Part shown: piece by piece, positions 7,617 to 14,513 of the stretch
Layout of the letters: each line of letters starts with the position of its first letter
How positions within the stretch are numbered: the first letter of the stretch is position 1
The notes under the pieces: model-generated
Told to the model about the DNA's origin: nothing
Database searches by the model: none
Seen by the model: the letters and a program-made list of their open reading frames with translations, nothing else
Assembly (NCBI GenBank): GCA_021802115.1
Contig: JAKABA010000075.1
Coordinates: forward strand, 1-16,259
Source of the DNA: a bacterium
GTDB lineage: Bacteria; Chloroflexota; Dormibacteria; UBA8260; Bog-877
DNA: 16,259 nucleotides
Reading direction: 5' to 3'
Position numbers and translations under genes: made by a program

Positions 7617-8548
7617 AAGTAGCCCTCCCGCTTGCGATCCTCCATGGCCGCGTCGGAGAAGCGGTCGTCCCCGCGGGTCGCCCCACGCTCGCTCACGGCG
7701 GATGTCGTGAGCTCCTGGATCACCTGCTCCGGATTCGCTGCCGCCGACTCCACAGCTCCGGTGGTGGTGGCGTCGCCGACGGTCCGGAAGCGCACGAGCA
7801 GCTTCTCGGCGGTCTCCCCGGGCTGTGGTTGCACCCAATCCGAAACCGCCAGCAGCAGTCCGTCGCGTCGCAGCACCGGCCGGCGGTGGGCGAAGTATAT
7901 GGACGGCAGGCGGATTCCCTCGCGGTGGATGTAGTGCCAGACGTCCAGTTCGGTCCAGTCTGAGATGGGGAACACCCGGAGATGCTCCCCATCGGAGACC
8001 TGGCAGTTGTAGAGCTCCCACAGCTCGGCGCGTTGCCGGCTGGGGTCCCACCGTCCCCGCCGGTCGCGCACCGAGATCACGCGCTCCTTGGCACGGGCTT
8101 TGTCCTCGTCGCGCCGCGCACCCCCGAGGCAGGCGTCGAACCCATAGGCTGTGACGGCCCGCAGGAGAGTGGGGCTCTGCAGGCGGTTGGGGGAGATGGC
8201 GGGGCCGGCATGGGTACCTGGATCGTTCACCGGGGCGACCCGGAGGTCCAGTCGACGAGCGGCGACCTCCTCGTCCCGGAACCGGATGGTCTCGGGGAAG
8301 TTGCGCCCAGTGTCCACGTGGAGGACCGGAAGCAGGACCGGCTGAGGGTGGAAGGCCTTTTCCGCGAGATGCAGGACGACGGCCGAATCCTTGCCCCCAC
8401 TGAACAGGATCGCTGGGCGCTTGCACTCAGCCGCCACCTCACGGATCACGAAGATGGCGTGGCTCTCGAGGTCGTCCAGATAGCCGCTGGGGTGGGTGGC
8501 TACGCTGCGCTCGTGAGGGCCGTTGTTCAAGGCTGGGGTCGTGAGCAA
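7613..8548 (-). CDS. cysD: Sulfate adenylyltransferase subunit 2
   Basis: Catalytic subunit of ATP sulfurylase, converting sulfate and ATP to APS and pyrophosphate with CysN. Seen: the PP-loop LFSGGKDSAVVLHL, HVDTGRNFPET, GGARRDEDKARAKERVISVRD, FPISDWTELDVW and a C-terminal MEDRKREGYF, all family hallmarks. The TTG at 8548 has GGAG 6 nt upstream and gives about 311 aa, close to the usual ~300. An ATG at 8617 in the same frame would give 334 aa, but has no ribosome binding site and lies only 13 nt from a TACAAT hexamer, so it would need near-leaderless translation. The stop overlaps the cysN start, consistent with a cysDN operon. The gene is divergent from cysH. Confidence 0.92.
   Translation of the reverse strand: MLTTPALNNGPHERSVATHPSGYLDDLESHAIFVIREVAAECKRPAILFSGGKDSAVVLHLAEKAFHPQPVLLPVLHVDTGRNFPETIRFRDEEVAARRLDLRVAPVNDPGTHAGPAISPNRLQSPTLLRAVTAYGFDACLGGARRDEDKARAKERVISVRDRRGRWDPSRQRAELWELYNCQVSDGEHLRVFPISDWTELDVWHYIHREGIRLPSIYFAHRRPVLRRDGLLLAVSDWVQPQPGETAEKLLVRFRTVGDATTTGAVESAAANPEQVIQELTTSAVSERGATRGDDRFSDAAMEDRKREGYF
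7623..7629 (-). promoter_or_regulatory. Ribosome binding site defining the cysN CTG start
   Basis: The minus strand reads GGGAGGG inside the last codons of cysD, 6 nt before CTG at 7616-7614. Strength and spacing are ideal for that CTG and not for any ATG, GTG or TTG in the cysN frame. Confidence 0.6.
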
Positions 8549-8630
8549 TCGGGTCTCCGCACAGAAGTCGGGCTGGGCTGGGGTACACATGACCGCCGGG
8601 CGAGGTGGCGGGGCCATGGGCGCGTCGGCT

Positions 8631-8636
8631 ATTGTA
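8631..8636 (-). promoter_or_regulatory. Candidate cysDN -10 element
   Basis: The minus strand reads TACAAT, five of six matches to the -10 consensus, placed to start transcription near 8624. No good -35 is found 16-18 nt upstream, but the inverted repeat at 8639-8660 occupies that space, which is typical where a regulator controls the promoter. Confidence 0.5.
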
Positions 8637-8638
8637 GG

Positions 8639-8660
8639 GTACTAATCATTAAGTTTGTAC
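8639..8660. promoter_or_regulatory. Inverted repeat, candidate operator between cysD and cysH
   Basis: A 22-bp AT-rich element begins GTACTAA and ends TTTGTAC, so six of the outer seven positions are symmetric (half-site GTACWAA). It stands out in otherwise strongly GC-rich DNA, directly upstream of the cysDN -10 candidate and ahead of the cysH start. Placement suggests a dimeric regulator of sulfate assimilation acting on both directions. The regulator itself is not in the window. Confidence 0.5.
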
Positions 8661-8685
8661 GGTGCTAGACCGTTGGGGGAGTCGC

Positions 8686-9357
8686 GTGACAGCTGATCAG
8701 GAGGGGCTGAGCGGGGAGGCGGTGTCAGCCATCTCCGCCGACCTGGAGAAGCAGGGGCCGGCAGCTGCAATCGCCTGGGCTGTGGAGCGGTGGCCCGGAG
8801 GCGTGGCGGTGGCCTGTTCCTTTCAGGACTGCGTCATCATCGACCTGGCGGTGAGAGCCGACCCGGAAGTCGAGGTCATCTTCCTTGACACCGGGTTCCA
8901 TTTCCCCGAGACGCTGGCCTTTGTGGAGACCGTGCGTCGCCGCTACGACCTGAACCTGACAGTCACCAGGCCCGGCCCGGAGGCTCTGGAGTGGCCCTGC
9001 GGCACCGCCTCATGCTGTGAGCTGCGCAAGGTCCAACCGCTGGCACGAGCGCTGACCGGGCGACGGGCATGGGTGACCGGCTTGAAGAGAGTGGACTCTC
9101 CCACGCGGGCCACGGCGCCCGTGCTGGCGTTTGATGAGCGGCGCGGGATGTTCAAGCTGAACCCGCTGGCGAGCTGGACCGACCGTGACGTCGAACTGTA
9201 CGCGGCCAAGCATCGGCTGCCGATGCATCGCCTGCTGGCCCAGGGATACCTCTCCATCGGCTGCGCCCCCACCACCGACCCGGTGGCGCCCGGGGCAGAT
9301 CCGCGATCCGGTCGATGGGCGGGGTCATCCAAGACCGAGTGCGGGCTGCACGGCTGA
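8686..9357 (+). CDS. cysH: Adenylylsulfate (APS/PAPS) reductase with incomplete Fe-S cysteine set
   Basis: Thioredoxin-linked cytosolic reductase that converts APS or PAPS to sulfite; 223 aa. Visible: ACSFQDCVIIDL, FLDTGFHFPET, a Cys-Cys pair at residues 110-111 in TASCCELRK, VTGLKRVDSPTRA, GCAPTTDPVAPG, and the catalytic KTECGLH with Cys219. The Cys-Cys pair and overall pattern are those of [4Fe-4S] APS reductases, but the expected second cysteine of the GCxPC motif is Thr196 (codon ACC) after Cys193. GTG 8686 is chosen because GGGGGAG at 8675-8681 precedes it; GTG 8662 in frame lacks such a site. The gene is divergent from cysDN and is followed after 6 nt by an acetyltransferase gene. Whether it uses APS or PAPS is open; no APS kinase gene is in the window. 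Confidence 0.9.
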   Translation: MTADQEGLSGEAVSAISADLEKQGPAAAIAWAVERWPGGVAVACSFQDCVIIDLAVRADPEVEVIFLDTGFHFPETLAFVETVRRRYDLNLTVTRPGPEALEWPCGTASCCELRKVQPLARALTGRRAWVTGLKRVDSPTRATAPVLAFDERRGMFKLNPLASWTDRDVELYAAKHRLPMHRLLAQGYLSIGCAPTTDPVAPGADPRSGRWAGSSKTECGLHG

Positions 9358-9363
9358 AGCCTG

Positions 9364-9978
9364 GTGAGGGCAGCGACGCTGGTGGAGACGCCGCGGCTCT
9401 GGCTTCGCCAGGTTCGAGCAGCCGACCAGCCTCACTTCGCGGCGATCAACGCCGACCCGGCGGTGATGGAGTGGTTCCCGCGGCCGCTGTCGACTCTGGA
9501 GAGCGACCAGTTCGTGGAGCGGATCCTGGGGCATTGGCGCACCGAGGGCTTCGGGCTCTGGGCGCTGGAGGTCAAGCGCACCGGGGCCTTCATCGGCTTC
9601 ACCGGCCTCTCGCGCCCCGCCTTCCAGGCTCACTTCACTCCTGCTGTCGAGGTGGGTTGGCGGCTGGCCCGATCGGCCTGGGGTTGCGGGTACGCGAGCG
9701 AGGCGGGTCGGGCGAGCCTCGCCGTTGGCTTTGGCGAGCTGGGACTTGAGGAGATCGTGTCCTTCACGTCCCGACTCAACCGCAGGTCCGAGGCGGTGAT
9801 GCGGCGGCTGGGCATGGTTCACCACCCGGCCGACGACTTCCAGCATCCCAACCTTCCGCCGGACCATCTCCTGTCCAACCATGTGCTCTACCGGATCTCG
9901 AGGGAGCACTGGCTCGCCCTGGAAGCGGGTGCCGGAGCGCGAGAGCCCGGAACGGACCACACGATCCCACCTGACTGA
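9364..9978 (+). CDS. GNAT acetyltransferase, RimJ/RimL type
   Basis: Acetyl-CoA-dependent N-acetyltransferase of the Acetyltransf_3 (RimJ/RimL-like) group, 204 aa. The N-terminal LVETPRLWLRQVRAADQ is the typical opening of the group. EVGWRLARSAWGCGYASEAGRASL carries the acetyl-CoA pyrophosphate loop (RSAWGCGYA), and SRLNRRSEAVMRRLGM is the usual C-terminal helix and strand. The acceptor substrate cannot be predicted. About 25 residues at the C-terminus look low-complexity and poorly conserved. GTG 9364 lies 6 nt after the cysH stop with no clear ribosome binding site of its own, so it is probably co-transcribed and coupled to cysH. A second in-frame GTG at 9382 is an alternative start. Confidence 0.85.
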   Translation: MRAATLVETPRLWLRQVRAADQPHFAAINADPAVMEWFPRPLSTLESDQFVERILGHWRTEGFGLWALEVKRTGAFIGFTGLSRPAFQAHFTPAVEVGWRLARSAWGCGYASEAGRASLAVGFGELGLEEIVSFTSRLNRRSEAVMRRLGMVHHPADDFQHPNLPPDHLLSNHVLYRISREHWLALEAGAGAREPGTDHTIPPD

Positions 9979-10053
9979 GAACCGCCACTCGGGGGGCGCC
10001 TGGGGAATTCATCCCAACGGGTGATCCTTGCAACCATCCCGCCCACCTAGCAT

Positions 10054-10073
10054 CCGCCGGTGCGGTCCGGCGG
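10054..10073. terminator. Short hairpin between the GNAT gene and the binding-protein gene
   Basis: CCGCCGG and CCGGCGG form a 7-bp stem around a TGCGGT loop, 75 nt after the GNAT stop and 15 nt before the next ribosome binding site. It may end the cysH transcript or be a leader structure; there is no T-run. Confidence 0.35.
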
Positions 10074-10103
10074 CGGGCCGATCAGCTCAGGAGGGCACAC
10101 TCG

Positions 10104-12053
10104 GTGCACAGCACGCTCATGCGGTTGTCGTTCTGGCGGATGGCGGGGGTTGCCACGGTGGCAGCGCTCTTCGTCGCCGCCTGCGGGGGGACAACCACGA
10201 CTCCCAAGACCGTCTCGGGGGGCACTGTGACCTTCGCCGAAGGTCCCAACGCGCCTCCCAACTACATACTGCCGCTGGAGAGTGGAAGCTACTTCAGCGT
10301 CACCAACGACGCCGACTTCGCGCAGAACATGTATCTGCCGCTGTACTGGTTCGGCAACACCAGCAATGAGCCGGTCTTCAACGCCGGCCTGAGCGTGGCC
10401 AACGCGCCCACCTTCTCCGACAACAACACCAAGGTGACCATCACCCTCAAGCACTGGGAGTGGTCGAACGGCAAGCCGATCACGGCTCGCGATGTCATCT
10501 TCTGGATGAACCTGCTATCGGCGGTGACCGCCCCCAGCGCTCCCACGGTGGGGACCAGCAGCGCTCCGGGACCGGGCTGGGGCGCCGAGGTCGCGGGTGG
10601 CTTCCCCTCCAACGTGGTGAGCTACCAGCAGACCGGCACCTACTCGTTGGAGATGACCCTCAACGGGTCATACAACCCCACCTGGTTCCTCTACAACGAG
10701 CTGAGCCAGATCTACCCGCTACCCCAGACGTCCTGGGACAAGCTGTCGGCGAGAGGGCCGGTCGGCAACTACGATGCCACCGCCGAGAACCGGGTGCCGG
10801 TTGCGGGCACCAGCCCGACCCAGTACCAGCCGAAGACCGTCGGGACCGCCACCAGTGGCGCCTTGGGGGTGGCCCAGTTCCTGAACCTGCAGTCGCAGGA
10901 CCTCTCGACCTACAGCACCAACCCGCTCTGGCAGGTGGTGGACGGTCCGTTCAGGCTCACCCAGTTCACGACCTCCGGGTTCGTGAAGATGGTGCCCAAC
11001 AAGAACTACTCGGGTTCCCCGAAGCCGACGATCTCCGCCTTCGAGGAGGAGCCCTTCACCAGTGACACCTCGGAGTTCAACGAGCTGCACAGCGGCAACC
11101 TGACGATCGGGTACATCCCGACCCAGGACATCGCCCAGAAGGCGGCTTTGGAGAAGGCGGGCTACACCTACGATCCCTGGAACGACTTCGGGTTCGTGTA
11201 CTTCCCCTACAACTTCACCGAGCCCACGACCGGACCGATCTTCAAGCAGCTGTACTTCCGCCAGGCCTTCCAGTCGCTGGTGAACCAGGAGCAGTACATC
11301 AAGGACTTCTCGGCCGGCATCGGCACCCCGGGGATCGGACCGGTTCCGACCACCCCCAAGAACAACCCCGACGAGAGCCCGCTCGAGGAGGGTGGGCAGA
11401 TCTACCCGTACGACCCGAGCAAGGCGGTGAGCCTCCTGAAGGACAACGGCTGGACCGTCAACCCCGGTGGGGTCAGCGTCTGCTCCAAGCCGGGGACTGC
11501 CTCCGGTGACTGCGGAGCCGGCATCCCATCCGGAGCCAAGGCCACCTTCCGCCTGCTCTACGCCAGTGGTGCGACCGAGCTGACCAACGAGATGGAGGCC
11601 ATGCAGTCGACCATGAAGCAGAAGGCGGGAATCAACCTGGAGCTCTCCAGCGCCCCCTTCGCGCAGGTGATCAGCACCGCCTTCGGCGGCGCCTGCACCG
11701 ACGCCAAGCCCTGCAGCAACTGGGACCTGGCGGACTGGGGTGGTGGCTGGGTCTACTCCCCGGACTACCTGCCGACCGGCGGTGAGCTCTTCCAGACCGG
11801 CGCCTCGAGCAACCCGGGCTACTACAACAGCCCAGAGGCCAACAGCCTGATCAAGGCGACCCACACCGCCTCGACCGCTTCGGCGGAAACCGCAGCCCTG
11901 TTCAAGTACGAGGACTACATCGCCAAGCAACTGCCGGTGGTCTACATGCCCAACGGCCCCTACCAGCTGACCATGGTCAAGAGCAACTTGGCGGGTTACC
12001 ACCAGGGTATCTTCGACGAGATGTATCCCCAGTACTACTCGTTCAAGAGTTGA
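10104..12053 (+). CDS. ABC transporter substrate-binding lipoprotein, family 5 (peptide/nickel type)
   Basis: Secreted, lipid-anchored solute receptor, 649 aa. The N-terminus is a lipoprotein signal: a basic start, a hydrophobic stretch, then VAAC with Cys27 as the lipidation site, followed by a Thr-rich linker. The mature part follows the SBP_bac_5 pattern: VTFAEGPNAPPNYILPL near the start, VTITLKHWEWSNGKPITARDVIFWMNLL (the family's hallmark central block), LTQFTTSGFVKMVPNKNYSG, YFRQAFQSLVNQEQYIKDF and a C-terminal lobe. Ligands of this family include peptides, nickel, heme precursors and sugars, so specificity is unknown. GTG 10104 is supported by AGGAGGG at 10089-10095. No permease or ATPase genes flank it; it appears monocistronic, with a hairpin after the stop, so it probably serves a transporter encoded elsewhere. 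Confidence 0.9.
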   Translation: MHSTLMRLSFWRMAGVATVAALFVAACGGTTTTPKTVSGGTVTFAEGPNAPPNYILPLESGSYFSVTNDADFAQNMYLPLYWFGNTSNEPVFNAGLSVANAPTFSDNNTKVTITLKHWEWSNGKPITARDVIFWMNLLSAVTAPSAPTVGTSSAPGPGWGAEVAGGFPSNVVSYQQTGTYSLEMTLNGSYNPTWFLYNELSQIYPLPQTSWDKLSARGPVGNYDATAENRVPVAGTSPTQYQPKTVGTATSGALGVAQFLNLQSQDLSTYSTNPLWQVVDGPFRLTQFTTSGFVKMVPNKNYSGSPKPTISAFEEEPFTSDTSEFNELHSGNLTIGYIPTQDIAQKAALEKAGYTYDPWNDFGFVYFPYNFTEPTTGPIFKQLYFRQAFQSLVNQEQYIKDFSAGIGTPGIGPVPTTPKNNPDESPLEEGGQIYPYDPSKAVSLLKDNGWTVNPGGVSVCSKPGTASGDCGAGIPSGAKATFRLLYASGATELTNEMEAMQSTMKQKAGINLELSSAPFAQVISTAFGGACTDAKPCSNWDLADWGGGWVYSPDYLPTGGELFQTGASSNPGYYNSPEANSLIKATHTASTASAETAALFKYEDYIAKQLPVVYMPNGPYQLTMVKSNLAGYHQGIFDEMYPQYYSFKS

Positions 12054-12086
12054 ACTCAGCTCCACCATCCCCGTCCCCTATGCCCT

Positions 12087-12114
12087 GCCCGGCGCCGCTT
12101 TGGCGGCGCCGGGC
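12087..12114 (+). terminator. Strong hairpin after the substrate-binding protein gene
   Basis: A perfect 12-bp GC-only stem (arms 12087-12098 and 12103-12114) with a TTTG tetraloop lies 33 nt after the stop. A pyrimidine-rich stretch rather than a T-run follows. Position and stability make termination likely. Confidence 0.75.
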
Positions 12115-12180
12115 CTTCCCCTCGTCCGGTCGGGGGCCACAGATGGTGGCCTGGGAAGGGTGGACCGCGGGAGAGGGGGG

Positions 12181-13128
12181 ATGAGAGATGCACGGTCCCC
12201 CCGTACCCTCGAGATGGTCGCGGAGGCGGCTCGTCTCAGGAAGGATGGACTCAGCCAGCGGCAGATCTCCCGGCGCCTGCGTGTCCCGCGCTCCACATTG
12301 AGGGATCGCCTTCGCAGCTTGGGCGAGACCCAACCTGCCGAGCGGTGCGGCTCCGTGGAGCCGGGACGGCCGGTCGGCCAGGGGGCATCCGCTGGGGGAG
12401 GGGTGGCGATGCCCCGGTGGGCTGCGATCCATCGGCGGCTCAAGGGCACCCGCGAGGCGAGCCGGCTCCACGAGTGGGAGTTGTATCGCGCCGGCCAGAT
12501 GCGGGCGCTGGGGTACAGCGCCTTCTGCCGCCGTTATCGCGAGTGGCTGGCGGGGCAGCCCGCCTTCTCGCAGTTGGCGTGCCGGGCTGGGGAGTGGATG
12601 CTGGTCGACTTCTGGGACTATCCGGTCTATCCCTCTGATCCCTTGTCCCCTCGCTTTTGCGTCTTCGTGGCGACGCTGGGAGCGAGCGGATACCTCTTTG
12701 TGGAGTCTCCGGACGAGCGCACTCTGGCAACCTGGGTGGCGGCTCACGAGCATGCCTTCTCCTTCTACGGGGGTGTTCCCAGGGCGGTCGTGGTGCTGCG
12801 GCTCCAGCCCTGGGCCAGCAATCCCGGCTGGCCCAGGCAGGAGTTGAACCCGACCTATGAGGAGATGGCGCGGCGGTACCACACCGTGATCCTGCCGCCG
12901 GCTACCTTCCGGCCATCCCCGGCGGCGGCCGTCGCCGCGGTGCTGAACGAGATGTCCTCTCTGGCTCGGAACGCGGTCGCAGCATCCGGGGGAGACCGCG
13001 GGAGGGTGCGGATCGCCATCCAACGCTCGGCGGACGAGCTGAACCGAGGCGAGATCCCTGGCTGGGGGGTCTCCAGGCGGGACCTCTACCGGGAGGCGGA
13101 GCTGGGCCAGCTCCACTCCCTGCCATAG
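12181..13128 (+). CDS. IstA (IS21)-related protein, DDE catalytic site apparently lost
   Basis: Intact 315-aa frame resembling IS21-family IstA transposases. The N-terminus has a helix-turn-helix, GLSQRQISRRLRVPRSTLRDRL. A core-like region follows: MLVDFWDYPVY, FCVFVATLGASGYLFVESPDERTLATWVAAHEHAFSFYGGVPRAVVV and ELNPTYEEMARRYHTVILP, all in IstA order. The first catalytic Asp is present (Asp143). The second, in the usual PDN after GGVP, is Leu206, and the final Glu position is Val251 by my manual alignment. The protein is shorter than typical IstA, no istB follows, and I see no terminal repeats. GGGAG at 12169-12173 supports the ATG at 12181; the frame open from 12100 begins in the terminator hairpin. 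It may be an exapted DNA-binding protein or a decaying transposase that has kept its frame. Confidence 0.7.
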   Translation: MRDARSPRTLEMVAEAARLRKDGLSQRQISRRLRVPRSTLRDRLRSLGETQPAERCGSVEPGRPVGQGASAGGGVAMPRWAAIHRRLKGTREASRLHEWELYRAGQMRALGYSAFCRRYREWLAGQPAFSQLACRAGEWMLVDFWDYPVYPSDPLSPRFCVFVATLGASGYLFVESPDERTLATWVAAHEHAFSFYGGVPRAVVVLRLQPWASNPGWPRQELNPTYEEMARRYHTVILPPATFRPSPAAAVAAVLNEMSSLARNAVAASGGDRGRVRIAIQRSADELNRGEIPGWGVSRRDLYREAELGQLHSLP

Positions 13129-13234
13129 GCGCGGCGGCGACCGCCGCCAGTTCGCCCTCTCCCCGTCCCGGTCGCCGATAGACTGAGGGCTGCCACGAGG
13201 CCCGCTCGGGCCCCACCAACCGTCACCCGGGCCC

Positions 13235-14476
13235 ATGATCACCTCAGACCGCAAGGCTCCCGCTGACCTCGGCTACCTCCCCAACGACCCCTCATTCATC
13301 GCCGACCCGTATCCAGCGCTGGCGAGGTTGCGCGAGGAGTTCCCGGTGCTCTACGACGAGCCGACCCGGCAGTGGCTGATATCCCGCCACCGCGACGTGA
13401 ACGCGCTCCTGCGAGACCGCCGGCTGGGCCGCTCCTATCTGCACGTGGCGACCCACGAGGAGTGGGGCCGGGAAGCCCCGCCCGAGTGGCAGGCTCCGTT
13501 CTGGCAGCTGCTCTGGCCCCAGCTCATCGACCGCGAGCCGCCTGACCACACTCGCCTTCGCAGCCTGGTGCTGCGCGCCTTCACCCCCCGGGCGGTGGAG
13601 CGCATGAGGCCCCGGATCGAGCTCGTGGTCACCACGCTCATCGATCGGGTCCGCCAGCTCGGGGAGTTCGACCTCATCGCCGACCTCATGGAGGAGCTCC
13701 CGGTCACGGTCATCGCCGACATGCTGGGGATACCCGAGAGCGACCGGTCGCTGCTGCGTCCCTGGTCGGCGGAGATCACGCTCATGTTCGAGCTCAACCC
13801 CTCCTTGGACTACCAGCAGCGCGCGACCCGCGCCAGTGCGGAGTTCAGCGGGTACCTCCGCGAGCTGCTGCGCTCCCGGCAGGGGCGGGCGGCCCAGGAC
13901 CTGCTGGCGGATCTCTCCCAGGCAGCCGAGGCGGGAGACCGCCTGAGTGAGGATGAGCTGGTGGCCACCTGCGTGCTGCTGCTGAACGCCGGTCACGAGG
14001 CCTCCGTGAACGGCGCCGCGAACTCGTGGTGGGCGCTGTTCCGCCATCCCGCCACACTCGCCCATCTGCGTGAGCGGGTTGATCTGGTGCCGACCGCGAT
14101 CGAGGAGCTGCTGCGCTTCGACACCCCGGCTCCCATCTTCGAGCGGTGGGTGCTGGAGGACATCGAGGTGGAGGGGGTGAGGATCCCCCGGGGCCAGGAG
14201 GTGGCGCTGCTGTTCGCGGCCGCCAACCGAGATCCGCGGGTGTTCCCGAACCCCGATCGGATCGTGCTCGACCGCGACCCCAATCCGTACCTCTCGTTCG
14301 GGGCCGGCATCCATTACTGTCTGGGAGCGCCGCTCGCCAAGCTCGAGTTCGACATCCTCTTCCGGCAGATGCTGGAGCGGATGCCCCATCTGGAGCTGGT
14401 CAGCGAACCGCGCTGGAAGCCCCGATTCGTCCTCCGCGGACTGGAGGCCATCCGCGTCCACGACCACCCGCTGTGA
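13235..14476 (+). CDS. Cytochrome P450, bacterial class I type
   Basis: Soluble heme-thiolate monooxygenase, 413 aa, a full-length bacterial P450 of unknown substrate. Visible: DREPPDHTRLRSLV (C-helix region), the I-helix LLLNAGHEASVNG, ExxR as EELLR (Glu291, Arg294), and the heme loop FGAGIHYCLGAPLAKLE with Cys362. In the I-helix the usual Thr of AGx(E/D)T is Ala256, followed by Ser257, as in the macrolide hydroxylase P450eryF (AGFEAS), which relies on a substrate hydroxyl for proton delivery. ATG 13235 has no obvious ribosome binding site; TAGACT at 13179-13184 is a possible -10. The nucleoside hydrolase gene starts 37 bp downstream, suggesting an operon. No ferredoxin or reductase partner is in the window, so electrons must come from proteins encoded elsewhere. 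Confidence 0.93.
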   Translation: MITSDRKAPADLGYLPNDPSFIADPYPALARLREEFPVLYDEPTRQWLISRHRDVNALLRDRRLGRSYLHVATHEEWGREAPPEWQAPFWQLLWPQLIDREPPDHTRLRSLVLRAFTPRAVERMRPRIELVVTTLIDRVRQLGEFDLIADLMEELPVTVIADMLGIPESDRSLLRPWSAEITLMFELNPSLDYQQRATRASAEFSGYLRELLRSRQGRAAQDLLADLSQAAEAGDRLSEDELVATCVLLLNAGHEASVNGAANSWWALFRHPATLAHLRERVDLVPTAIEELLRFDTPAPIFERWVLEDIEVEGVRIPRGQEVALLFAAANRDPRVFPNPDRIVLDRDPNPYLSFGAGIHYCLGAPLAKLEFDILFRQMLERMPHLELVSEPRWKPRFVLRGLEAIRVHDHPL

Positions 14477-14513
14477 CCCCCGCCGCGGGCGCTGTCCCGC
14501 TGTCAGGAGACCC

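Noticed and set aside
6342..8426. A 694-codon minus-strand frame joining cysN to a long N-terminal extension
   Set aside because: The upstream part lies in another frame of cysD, which has clear protein motifs. The extension is low-complexity Pro/Arg/Gly sequence, typical of frame shadows in GC-rich DNA.
10719..12068. A 449-codon frame antisense to the substrate-binding protein gene
   Set aside because: The sense strand encodes a complete family-5 binding protein with lipobox; the antisense frame has no recognisable domain.
13133..13148. GGCGGC/GCCGCC hairpin after the IstA-like gene as a terminator
   Set aside because: Only a 6-bp stem with a 4-nt loop and no T-run; such pairings are frequent by chance at this GC content.
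12054..13200. A complete IS21-type insertion sequence
   Set aside because: No istB, no terminal inverted repeats or target duplication seen, and the catalytic residues seem lost.
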